The notes below the pieces were generated by a model that saw nothing but the letters and a program-made list of their open reading frames with translations, made no database searches and was not told the origin of the DNA. Source: an uncultured Treponema sp. (GTDB lineage: Bacteria > Spirochaetota > Spirochaetia > Treponematales > Treponemataceae). Taken from it: a stretch of DNA of 36,810 nt. The stretch's first letter is position 1, and the number at the start of each line of letters is the position of its first letter. Location of the stretch: NCBI GenBank assembly GCA_937902125.1, contig CALDIB010000009.1, positions 1-36,810 on the forward strand, given 5' to 3'. Below, one piece after another: positions 22,766-29,812 of the stretch. A program made the translations under genes and the position numbers.

Positions 22766-25536
22766 GGCATATGGATTATTTCCCGGGGCTTGGCGCCGTT
22801 GGCCGGGCCTACGATGCCGCGGGCTTCCATTTCTTCAACAAGGCGGGCGGCGCGGTTGTAGCCTATTTTCAGGCGGCGCTGAATGTAAGAGGCGCTGGCT
22901 TTTCCGGCCTCAATAACGATGTCCAAGGCCTTTTGGTAAAGGGGATCGCTTCCCTCGTCAAAAAGGCCAGGCTCGGCGTTTTCGTCGTCTTCGTCGTCAA
23001 CAAAAATTTCATCGTCAATGTATTCCGGGAAGCCGTATTGCTTGACATAATTGACGACATTTTCAACTTCGTCATCGCTTACAAGAGTTCCCTGAATGCG
23101 GATTGGAACTGGATTTACGGCGCTTACAAAAAGCATGTCGCCGCGGCCCAAAAGTTTTTCCGCGCCAACTTGGTCGATGATGATGCGGCTGTCCATCTTT
23201 GACGCCACGGCAAAAGCGATGCGGCTTGGAATGTTGGCTTTGATAAGACCTGTGATCACGTCAACGGAAGGCCGCTGGGTTGCAAGAACCAAGTGAATTC
23301 CAACAGCGCGGCTCATGGCGCAAAGGCGGGCGATTGTAGACTCAAGCTCTTTGCCTGTCGTGGCCATCAAGTCGGCAAACTCGTCAATGATGACAACGAT
23401 ATACGGAAGCTTTTCGCTGGCTATATGCCGTTCCTCTATTCGCTTGTTGTAACTGATGATGTCGCGAACTCCCATTCCGTCAAGCAAAGCGTAGCGGCGT
23501 TCCATCTCGCACAAACAGTATTGCAAAGACTGAAGCGCCCTCTTTGGCTCCGTGATTACCGGAGTGAGCAAGTGGGGAATGTCGTTGTACAACTTTAACT
23601 CAACGATTTTTGGGTCAACCAAAATAAGCTTGACCTGTTCGGGCGAGCGCTTGTAAAGAATGGAAAGAATGAGGGAGTTCACGCACACCGACTTTCCGGA
23701 ACCAGTGGAACCGGCGATAAGCAAGTGGGGCGTTTTTGAAAGGTCGATGACTTGCGCCTCGCCTTGAATGTCCTTTCCCAAAATTACAGGAACGGCCATC
23801 TTTTTGTATTCAGGCAATTCCTGCTCTATGATTTCCCTAAAGGCTACGACAGCGCGCTCTTTGTTAGGAACTTCAATTCCCACCGCCCGCTTTCCGGGAA
23901 TCGGCGCCACAATGCGCACGCTCTTTGCCGCCAAGCGCAAGGCGATGTTGTCCTGCAATGTGACAATCTTACTAAGCTTGACGCCGGGCGCGGGCAAAAT
24001 CTCGAACATCGTTACAACCGGGCCTTTTCGGATGCCGGTAACTTCCGCGCTGATTTTAAATTCCTCAAGGGTTTCCTTTAACTGCGCGGCGCTGGCGTTG
24101 GTTCCTTCGTCAATCACCCAATAATTTGAGTCTTCAAATTTATTTAAAATTTTGTCGGTGGGAATTTTATACACGCCGCGGGTAAATCGCGAGTCTATGA
24201 TTTTTGGCTCAGGCCTTTCCACAGGAATCGGCGCGGGTTTTTCCGCCGGCACTTGAACTGCCAATGCGGTTCGCTCCGCCTTTTCCTGCAAGCGGGGGTT
24301 CACGGCAGTCAAAGTTTTTTCATCGTTGATGGAAACAGGCGCCTCGTCCACGCCGTTATTTTCGGGAGTCACATCCACTTCAAATTCTTCGTCGGCTTGG
24401 CCCGCGTCATCCTCTTGAACAACTTCTTCGTCCGCCGCCTCTTCGTCGGCTTGCCCTTCTTCTTCCTGACCTTCAACTTCTATGTCAAAGTCGTCGCCAG
24501 CGTCGTCGCCAGCCTCTTCTTCATCAACATAATTGGGATAGTCGTCCGCGTCAAATTCCTCGACGTCGCCTTCACCTTCAACGGCGGCTTCTTCCCTGGG
24601 CGCTTCCACTGTCGGCTCTTCCTCAACCACAGCGGACGCTTTCTCAACAGGAACATCTTCTACAGCGCTTTTTGTCGCGGAAGAAATTTCAATGGGAGCG
24701 CTTGGCGTTTCAGAAACTGGCGCGGCGCTCTTGGCAGCTGGCGGCTCGGCCTGCGGTTTTTCTTTTGTTTCCGGCTCTTCTTTTTTTGCAAATTTTTCAG
24801 GAATCTTTATGCCGGTCAATTGAAGGTCGTCAAACTCATGCAAGTATTTTTCGTCAAGGGAAGGCGCGGCTGGAGCGGGCACTTGCGTTTGGGAAAATTC
24901 AACAGCCCTGTGGGAATTTTCTTCAACCTCGGAATTGTCTTCAGGAACTTCTTCCTCATAAATCTCTTCGTTTTCAAAGCCGCTTTCATCGGAAAAAGCC
25001 TCGCCGTCCAATTCTCTTTCAGGAAATTCTAGGCCTTTAAAATCGCTTTTAAGAGAATCAATGCTCGCGTCGCTTCTCGCTTCCTCAACGCCGTAGAAAA
25101 TTCTTTCAGCCACAATTCCGGCCAAAAGATATTCAATGACCATCACCAAAATGCCAATCACAAAAGCCAGCGTCAATTGAACCGTCTTGAACGAAGCCAA
25201 CCCATCATAGCCAAAAGTCAAGGCGCGATAGACTTTTTCAATGGCGACGGCGGTAAAAAATGGAATGAGGCTAAAGCTGATGTAAACACATTTCTTAAAA
25301 GTTCGGCGGCCGCTAAAGGCTACCATGGACGCGGCGAAGAAAAAAAACGGAATCAAGACGCTGCAAAATCCGTAAGCGGCGCTTAAAATTTTTCCCGTTC
25401 CGTAGAAAAATTTATAGACAAAACTTCCCCTGCCCGCAAAGCCAAAAAGATGGACTAAAAGCGCGAAAGAAAAAAAAGATGCAAGGACAAACAAAAATGT
25501 CCCCGCGACTTTTGAAGATATATTGTATTTTTTCAT
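22762..25536 (-). CDS. ftsK: FtsK/SpoIIIE DNA translocase
   Basis: The start at 25536 (MKKYNISSK) has GGGG seven bases upstream and gives 924 residues. Layout: four to five membrane segments in the first 150 residues, a long Glu/Asp/Pro-rich linker (about 150-460), the alpha and beta motor domains, and a C-terminal gamma winged helix. Walker A is GSTGSGKS (about 609-616) and Walker B is VVIIDEFADLM; LVLATQRPSVDVITGLIKANIPSRIAFAV is the typical FtsK region. The gamma domain (KALDIVIEAGKASASYIQRRLKIGYNRAARLVEEME) reads KOPS-type polarity signals. It pumps chromosome ends through the division septum. The linker is unusually acidic, with several DDE-rich clusters. Confidence 0.95.
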   Translation of the reverse strand: MKKYNISSKVAGTFLFVLASFFSFALLVHLFGFAGRGSFVYKFFYGTGKILSAAYGFCSVLIPFFFFAASMVAFSGRRTFKKCVYISFSLIPFFTAVAIEKVYRALTFGYDGLASFKTVQLTLAFVIGILVMVIEYLLAGIVAERIFYGVEEARSDASIDSLKSDFKGLEFPERELDGEAFSDESGFENEEIYEEEVPEDNSEVEENSHRAVEFSQTQVPAPAAPSLDEKYLHEFDDLQLTGIKIPEKFAKKEEPETKEKPQAEPPAAKSAAPVSETPSAPIEISSATKSAVEDVPVEKASAVVEEEPTVEAPREEAAVEGEGDVEEFDADDYPNYVDEEEAGDDAGDDFDIEVEGQEEEGQADEEAADEEVVQEDDAGQADEEFEVDVTPENNGVDEAPVSINDEKTLTAVNPRLQEKAERTALAVQVPAEKPAPIPVERPEPKIIDSRFTRGVYKIPTDKILNKFEDSNYWVIDEGTNASAAQLKETLEEFKISAEVTGIRKGPVVTMFEILPAPGVKLSKIVTLQDNIALRLAAKSVRIVAPIPGKRAVGIEVPNKERAVVAFREIIEQELPEYKKMAVPVILGKDIQGEAQVIDLSKTPHLLIAGSTGSGKSVCVNSLILSILYKRSPEQVKLILVDPKIVELKLYNDIPHLLTPVITEPKRALQSLQYCLCEMERRYALLDGMGVRDIISYNKRIEERHIASEKLPYIVVIIDEFADLMATTGKELESTIARLCAMSRAVGIHLVLATQRPSVDVITGLIKANIPSRIAFAVASKMDSRIIIDQVGAEKLLGRGDMLFVSAVNPVPIRIQGTLVSDDEVENVVNYVKQYGFPEYIDDEIFVDDEDDENAEPGLFDEGSDPLYQKALDIVIEAGKASASYIQRRLKIGYNRAARLVEEMEARGIVGPANGAKPREIIHMP

Positions 25537-25681
25537 AAAACCCCAATTTTCAGAAAGAACCGCCAAGCCCAAAAGGCGTTTTCAATTGCAAGCCAAATCA
25601 TCGCCGGCTTGTTCGGGCAGTTCTTTTTCATTATCGGTTTTTTTTAGCCCGATTTTAGCGGAAATTTAACCTGGCGGGCGT

Positions 25682-25711
25682 TTTAAAATAGTAAAATATT
25701 TTTTTTATAAG
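25682..25711 (+). promoter_or_regulatory. Weak promoter of the NlpC/P60 gene
   Basis: TTTAAA, 18 bases, TATAAG (25706-25711), 14 bases before the ATG. The spacer is almost pure A and T, so the call is uncertain. Confidence 0.35.
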
Positions 25712-25725
25712 CCGAAAATTTCTAT

Positions 25726-26853
25726 ATGACAAACTCTAAAAAAATCTTGGCTTTTTTATTGCTTCCGCTTTTTTTAACAGGCCATTGCGCGGCCAAAAGC
25801 ATGAGCGCGGAACAAGCGGCCGAGGCCAGAAAAAAAATCGCGGCCGAAGCCAAACAATACATTGGCTGCCCATACCGCTCGGGCGCCATTGGTCCCGAAG
25901 CCTTTGACTGCTCCGGCCTTATTTACACCGTTTACCACGACGCGGCGGCGGTTCAAATGCCCCGCTCGGTAAAGGCAATTTATTCCCGCGCCAAAATCAT
26001 CAAGGCGGAAGAAGCGGAAGTCGGCGACCTAATTTTCTTTAAGACAACCGGCGACGGCTCCATAAGCCACATTGGAATTTACATCGGAAAAAATCAATTC
26101 ATACACGCGGCAAGCGACGGCAGCAACACAGGCGTGATTGTTTCATCGCTAAAAGAAAAATATTACGCCAACTCCTTTGCGGCAATTGGCCGCGTGATTC
26201 CTTCCGGCCGCGCTTCCAAAGAGGTTGAGGATTCGGCGGACGACGAAATTGTAAGCGAAGAAGACATTCCTGATTCGGGTTCATCTTCAGAAGGCGACGA
26301 CTCTTTGGCCTTTTTGTCGGACGCGGGCGGCTCAAAAGGCTCTGGCGGAAAATGGTATTCCAACATAATTTTTGACGGAACTCTTTTTTGCGACTGGAAC
26401 TTTTTTCTCCCAAGCCGGCTTATGTTAAACTGGCGAGGCCTTTCTTTGGAAACAAACGCGCGCTACGCGGCTTGGAAATTTCAGCCTGGCATTGGAACAA
26501 TCTTTAGATACAACCACGTTTCCGAAATTTTTCAAATGCCAATCGTGTTGTCAATGAACTTCGGAGACTATGTTAAAATTTACGCCGGCCCTGTAATAAA
26601 TTTTGGAAAGCCAAAATTTCCAGAAAGCGATCAAAAAATCAGAGGCTCGTTTTTTCCCGGCATTTTGGGAGTGTCTTTTCAAACGCCAAAAATCAAAGTC
26701 GGAAAAGTTGGACTTTCTTTTGCGCAAGACATTTCCTACACGGTCTACAACGACTCAGACGGCGGCGCAATGTCGTTTAAAGACAGCATGGGTTCGGGCC
26801 TTGTTTTCTCAACCGGAGTCCGCGTAACCTTGCCGCTTTCAAATTTATTATAA
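25726..26853 (+). CDS. Exported NlpC/P60 peptidase with a beta-barrel-like C-terminal part
   Basis: The 375-residue protein has a signal peptide (MTNSKKILAFLLLPLFLTGHCAA) and an NlpC/P60 domain (about 30-170). The catalytic triad is visible: C62 in FDCSGL, H115 in ISHIGIYIG and H127 in FIHAASDG. These enzymes cut gamma-D-glutamyl-diamino acid bonds in peptidoglycan stems. After an acidic Ser/Gly linker (175-205) comes a 170-residue part of alternating hydrophobic/polar strands ending in VTLPLSNLL, which resembles an outer-membrane barrel. That pairing is unusual. No Shine-Dalgarno sequence precedes the ATG. A TTTAAA-18-TATAAG promoter lies 14 bases upstream. The lipoprotein gene follows after four bases. 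Confidence 0.85.
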   Translation: MTNSKKILAFLLLPLFLTGHCAAKSMSAEQAAEARKKIAAEAKQYIGCPYRSGAIGPEAFDCSGLIYTVYHDAAAVQMPRSVKAIYSRAKIIKAEEAEVGDLIFFKTTGDGSISHIGIYIGKNQFIHAASDGSNTGVIVSSLKEKYYANSFAAIGRVIPSGRASKEVEDSADDEIVSEEDIPDSGSSSEGDDSLAFLSDAGGSKGSGGKWYSNIIFDGTLFCDWNFFLPSRLMLNWRGLSLETNARYAAWKFQPGIGTIFRYNHVSEIFQMPIVLSMNFGDYVKIYAGPVINFGKPKFPESDQKIRGSFFPGILGVSFQTPKIKVGKVGLSFAQDISYTVYNDSDGGAMSFKDSMGSGLVFSTGVRVTLPLSNLL

Positions 26854-26857
26854 TTAT

Positions 26858-27541
26858 ATGAACGGAACAAAGCTTGCGCGACGGCCGCTTATTTTTGCGG
26901 CGGGAATGTTTTTGGCGGCGCTTTTATTTTGCGGCTGCCCAATGAAAGTTGAAATCTCCTGCGACAAAAACGACAATTTGTCGGTCAATTTTTCGTCCCA
27001 GTTGGGAAGCGTCTTTGTCGAATCTTTTTCGCAAATTCAGCAAATTTCAGGTGAAAACGGCCAAAATTCGCCAAATTTGGACGAAATATCAAAGAAAATT
27101 CAATCAGAACTTAACGCGAAATTTTTTAAAAACGCCAGCGTGAACTTTGGAAAAAATTCCTTGAACGCGGCCGCCCAAACCGCAGGCGCCAAAAAATTCC
27201 CAAAAGAATTCGCCAGCGTTCAAAAAGCCGCCAACGGAAAAAAAACTTTCGCGCTGGTTTTAAGCCCGACCTCATTAGCCGCCTCAATTTTGCAAGAGGA
27301 CAGCGCGGCAAAAACATTGGCCGACGTTTTGATGGCGCCGCTCATTTCCGGCGAAGAAATGGACAAGGAAGAATATTCAAGCTTGCTTGAAGAAATTTAC
27401 GGCGCGCCCCTCGCCGCTGAAATTTTATCCGGCGACCTTACCGTGGAATTTATCGCCGACGGAAAAAGGCAGACTCAAAAAATTCCGGTGGCCGACTTGT
27501 TGCTGAGCGCCGGCGGCAAGCGGATTGAGTTTAGCTTTTAG
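26858..27541 (+). CDS. Probable lipoprotein of unknown function
   Basis: The 227-residue protein begins with a basic tip and hydrophobic stretch (PLIFAAGMFLAALLF) followed by CGC (C25, C27). This fits a spirochaete-type relaxed lipobox, with C27 or C25 as the lipidated residue. The mature part is rich in Ser, Asn and Lys with two probable helical regions and no recognised domain. It follows the NlpC/P60 gene after four bases, so both may act in the envelope. No homolog is recognised by eye. Confidence 0.65.
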   Translation: MNGTKLARRPLIFAAGMFLAALLFCGCPMKVEISCDKNDNLSVNFSSQLGSVFVESFSQIQQISGENGQNSPNLDEISKKIQSELNAKFFKNASVNFGKNSLNAAAQTAGAKKFPKEFASVQKAANGKKTFALVLSPTSLAASILQEDSAAKTLADVLMAPLISGEEMDKEEYSSLLEEIYGAPLAAEILSGDLTVEFIADGKRQTQKIPVADLLLSAGGKRIEFSF

Positions 27542-27556
27542 CGCTGAGGAGTTGGT

Positions 27557-27859
27557 TCATTCGCTTAACTCTTTTTTCAGCAATTCCTCAAAAGTCGATT
27601 TTCCGTCGTAAGGATATTTTTCCATAATCTCCTTTCGCGCGTCCGCCGCTTCGCGAAGTTCCGCAAGTTTTTGATAGTAAAAACTGTCGCCTGTCAAAGC
27701 GGCAAAATATTTAAGGTTCAGTTCCTCATTCCTGAAACGCGGAACGCCAAAGCGCTTGGCATTGACATAGTTCGGCTCATTCATGCCGGCCACCCGTCCC
27801 ACAACAGGAACGCCGCCAGCGAACTCGGAATAACTTTTAAAAAAACATGTGGTTTCCAT
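27557..27859 (-). CDS. Small protein of unknown function
   Basis: The start at 27859 gives 100 residues and is supported by a GGAGG ribosome site about ten bases upstream. A longer frame to 27994 ignores this site and is less likely. The protein has no signal peptide or membrane segment. The second half is a Lys/Glu-rich helix (AELREAADARKEIMEKYPYDGKSTFEELLKKELSE). It lies between the lipoprotein gene (convergent) and a secreted-protein gene (same strand, 94 bases away). Function unknown. Confidence 0.55.
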   Translation of the reverse strand: METTCFFKSYSEFAGGVPVVGRVAGMNEPNYVNAKRFGVPRFRNEELNLKYFAALTGDSFYYQKLAELREAADARKEIMEKYPYDGKSTFEELLKKELSE

Positions 27860-27953
27860 AAAATGGTTTCCTCCTTGCGCATAAGTATAACAAATAGAAT
27901 GACGATTTTTGGTCAACTGCAAGGCGACTTTTACAACATCGCGCGTCTTTTCA

Positions 27954-28838
27954 TTATAAACACAAACCAATTGCAAAAGTTCCTGCCAAGCCAAGGATTG
28001 TTCCGTATGAAATGTCCGCTCGAACAGTAAAAGATGAGAACGGTATTCTTACTCCGCTATTCACTTTCCACGCAAACTCCACGTTCCCCAATGAGAAACT
28101 GTCAGTCCATTTCATTCCAATCGACCCGCCCAAGTATGGTTGAAAAAATGTCAAAACTCCATATCCCAAATCAAAGCCCAAAAGCCAAGAATCAACATTT
28201 TTTTCCTCAGAATGATTCATAAGATAATCGAATGAAAAAATTGAAAAAAACTCGCCTTGATTGGCCGCTGTTTCGGAACTTAATTCAAAGCCAAATTTAT
28301 TAACGCTAAAGCCGCTTGTATATCCCAAACAAAAATACGCGCCTATTTTCTTTGATGAATTTTCTGCCGTCCTTTTCTGACCATAATTTTGTTTTTCCCC
28401 CTCCGCCAACCAAAATTCTGTTTCACCATATATATTATATTTTGGATTATATGTTTCTTTAGGCCAATTCTCGGTCATTAAATAAAAATTTGGATTGGAT
28501 GACCAAGGTTCAACTTCAATATAATTTTGCTTTTCATCCAAAATGCGAACAAATAAATGATTCATAGCATTTTCTTGCACATTTCTAACAAGCTCGCATC
28601 TGTATTTTTCATTTGGAAAATTCTTATCCCATGTAATTTTAAAAAGGCAGGAATAATCCACGCAATTTATTTTTCCGTCATTGTCATAGTCATAAATGCC
28701 GGCCTGAGATTCTTGAATATTAGAAATGACGCGCTTGTTCATTAAATCAGAAATTTCATTCCTTGAAGTTATGGCCGTTTGCGCAAAAATAAAATTGTTT
28801 GCAAACAAAAGAATCAAAAGAAAAAATTTTTTTTCCAC
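27954..28838 (-). CDS. Secreted protein with an EF-hand/dockerin-like calcium loop
   Basis: The gene starts with GTG at 28838, preceded by GGGAG at a good distance, and encodes 294 residues. A signal peptide ends near FAQ-TA. Residues 50-61 read DYDNDGKINCVD, a perfect DxDxDG calcium loop with an acidic residue at position 12, as in EF-hands and single dockerin repeats. The second half (about 160-294) alternates Gly/aromatic strands (GYTSGFSVNKFGFELS, LGFDLGYGVLTFFQPYLGGSIGM) and ends with GTFAIGLCL, so it may be an outer-membrane barrel. The combination suggests a calcium-stabilised surface protein. It is AT-rich against its neighbours. Function unknown. Confidence 0.65.
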   Translation of the reverse strand: MEKKFFLLILLFANNFIFAQTAITSRNEISDLMNKRVISNIQESQAGIYDYDNDGKINCVDYSCLFKITWDKNFPNEKYRCELVRNVQENAMNHLFVRILDEKQNYIEVEPWSSNPNFYLMTENWPKETYNPKYNIYGETEFWLAEGEKQNYGQKRTAENSSKKIGAYFCLGYTSGFSVNKFGFELSSETAANQGEFFSIFSFDYLMNHSEEKNVDSWLLGFDLGYGVLTFFQPYLGGSIGMKWTDSFSLGNVEFAWKVNSGVRIPFSSFTVRADISYGTILGLAGTFAIGLCL

Positions 28839-28906
28839 AAAAAGCTCCCGATTAAAAAACGCGCTAGTTTTATCACCTGGCTTTATTAAAGCTCCTGCAT
28901 TACGAA

Positions 28907-28946
28907 CGCTCTCTAAAAAGTCATGTTAGCGAATTTCTAGAGAGCG
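28907..28946. repeat. CGCTCTCTA hairpin
   Basis: Nine-base arms CGCTCTCTA/TAGAGAGCG around a 22-base loop, just past the stop of the Cys-rich membrane protein gene. It contains CTCTAAAAA as in the palindromes at 11125 and 29432, so it may be a diverged relative. There is no T-run, so terminator activity is doubtful. Confidence 0.45.
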
Positions 28947-28956
28947 CCTGCTTATT

Positions 28957-29310
28957 TTACAAAGCGCACAAACCCAATGAGCCAACAATTAAAAACATAA
29001 ACAGTATCAGGACAAAGACAAACCGATTATATGACCTTACAAACTGTTTGTGAGACATCCATGCCATCGGATTTCTTGAAAAATCGTTATAATAATCCAA
29101 TGTATAATTTTGAAGGCGCTCTTTGTCATAATCATTCATGCAGTTTTTACAACTTCTTATTCTCTGCCCTGACGCGCAATTGACGCAAAGGTCTTTGCTG
29201 CAACGTTTGAATTGCAAAAGGCACAGACACTTGGCCTGGCTTTTTGCAAGCTCTCGAACGGCGAGATCGTTAAAAGATTCTTCCCTATGCACAAATCTTA
29301 CTTCATCCAT
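28957..29310 (-). CDS. Small Cys-rich membrane protein
   Basis: The 117-residue protein has seven Cys in residues 28-57 (C28, C30, C37, C42, C45, C54, C57). They form two CxxC pairs (42/45 and 54/57), suggesting a small zinc-binding knuckle. One membrane helix closes the chain (RFVFVLILFMFLIVGSLGL), so the Cys part is probably cytoplasmic and the protein tail-anchored. The start has GGAGG eight bases upstream. It lies downstream of the small membrane protein gene of the ATPase/FlhA-sigma region, separated by a structured intergenic stretch. No family is recognised. Confidence 0.6.
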   Translation of the reverse strand: MDEVRFVHREESFNDLAVRELAKSQAKCLCLLQFKRCSKDLCVNCASGQRIRSCKNCMNDYDKERLQNYTLDYYNDFSRNPMAWMSHKQFVRSYNRFVFVLILFMFLIVGSLGLCAL

Positions 29311-29333
29311 ATTAAAACCTCCTAAAAAATATG

Positions 29334-29458
29334 GGCATCTTGAAAACCCATTTTAGGATATTCTTTCGAGATGCCGTTGAGTTCTAAGTCATTGAAATAC
29401 AACGACTTAGAACGTCGCATTTTCAAAGTTACCTCTAAAAACTGAAGTTTTTAGAGGT
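29334..29458. repeat. Three consecutive hairpins in a non-coding stretch
   Basis: Three stems follow each other in the 223-bp gap between two small-protein genes. GGCATCTTGAAA/TTTCGAGATGCC (29334-29345 and 29364-29375) has one mismatch. GTTCTAAGTC/GACTTAGAAC (29381-29390 and 29404-29413) is perfect. ACCTCTAAAAACT/AGTTTTTAGAGGT (29431-29443 and 29446-29458) is perfect and is copy 2 of the palindrome at 11125. The string could be a structured RNA, a set of terminators or a repeat cluster. Confidence 0.6.
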
Positions 29459-29507
29459 TCCCTTATTTACCAAAATGATTGGCGCGAAAAGAACGATATT
29501 CCGGCCG

Positions 29508-29525
29508 CCCCGCCTTGCGGCGGGG
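29508..29525. repeat. GC-rich hairpin after the small membrane protein gene
   Basis: CCCCGCC, TTGC, GGCGGGG, nine bases past the stop of the 62-residue membrane protein gene (minus strand). It is GC-rich in an AT-rich setting and has no T-run, so it may slow or end transcription only weakly. Confidence 0.5.
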
Positions 29526-29533
29526 TTCGCTCA

Positions 29534-29722
29534 TTAATTTTTGCCTTGCCGCTCCTTGTCTTCTTCCAAAACGGAAAAAACAGACTTATTTTCTTTTTCA
29601 TCTTTTAAAAACTCGTCAATAAACTTGCTGTTGTGATAAGCCCTCCAATAGTCGTTGTTCACAACATACGAGAACAACAAGACAACAAAGGTCATCGCAA
29701 CTAATCCACCGACACATCCCAT
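29534..29722 (-). CDS. 62-residue membrane protein under the shared promoter element
   Basis: The protein has one N-terminal membrane helix (GGLVAMTFVVLLFSYVV) and a highly charged cytoplasmic tail (FLKDEKENKSVFSVLEEDKERQGKN). An AGGGGG ribosome site lies about eight bases before the ATG, which makes it a real gene despite its size. Its promoter (29759-29802) has the same inverted repeat and -10 box at identical spacing as that of the AAA+ ATPase gene, so both are probably controlled together. Single-helix charged proteins of this size include effectors of toxin or defence systems, but nothing in the sequence proves such a role. Confidence 0.65.
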   Translation of the reverse strand: MGCVGGLVAMTFVVLLFSYVVNNDYWRAYHNSKFIDEFLKDEKENKSVFSVLEEDKERQGKN

Positions 29723-29758
29723 AAGCCTTTACCCCCTAATAATTGGCAATTTATCCCG

Positions 29759-29802
29759 ATGATATACAACATACAACAAAACCATTCCCAAGTCACGGGA
29801 AT
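29759..29802 (-). promoter_or_regulatory. Shared promoter/operator element, copy 2
   Basis: On the minus strand: ATTCCCGTG, AC, TTGGGAATG (29783-29802), 16 bases, TATATCAT (29759-29766). The inverted repeat is ATTCCC/GGGAAT with seven bases between. The predicted transcript begins about 30 bases before the small membrane protein start. It aligns without gaps to copy 1 at 32062-32105. Confidence 0.75.
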
Positions 29803-29812
29803 AGCATTAATT

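Noticed and set aside
24253..25032. Open frame opposite the ftsK linker
   Set aside because: It mirrors the acidic Glu/Asp-rich linker of FtsK as Phe/Leu/Arg-rich sequence and has no ribosome site.
27557..27994. Longer start of the small protein gene at 27994
   Set aside because: A GGAGG site fits the start at 27859, and the extra residues overlap the end of the secreted-protein gene.
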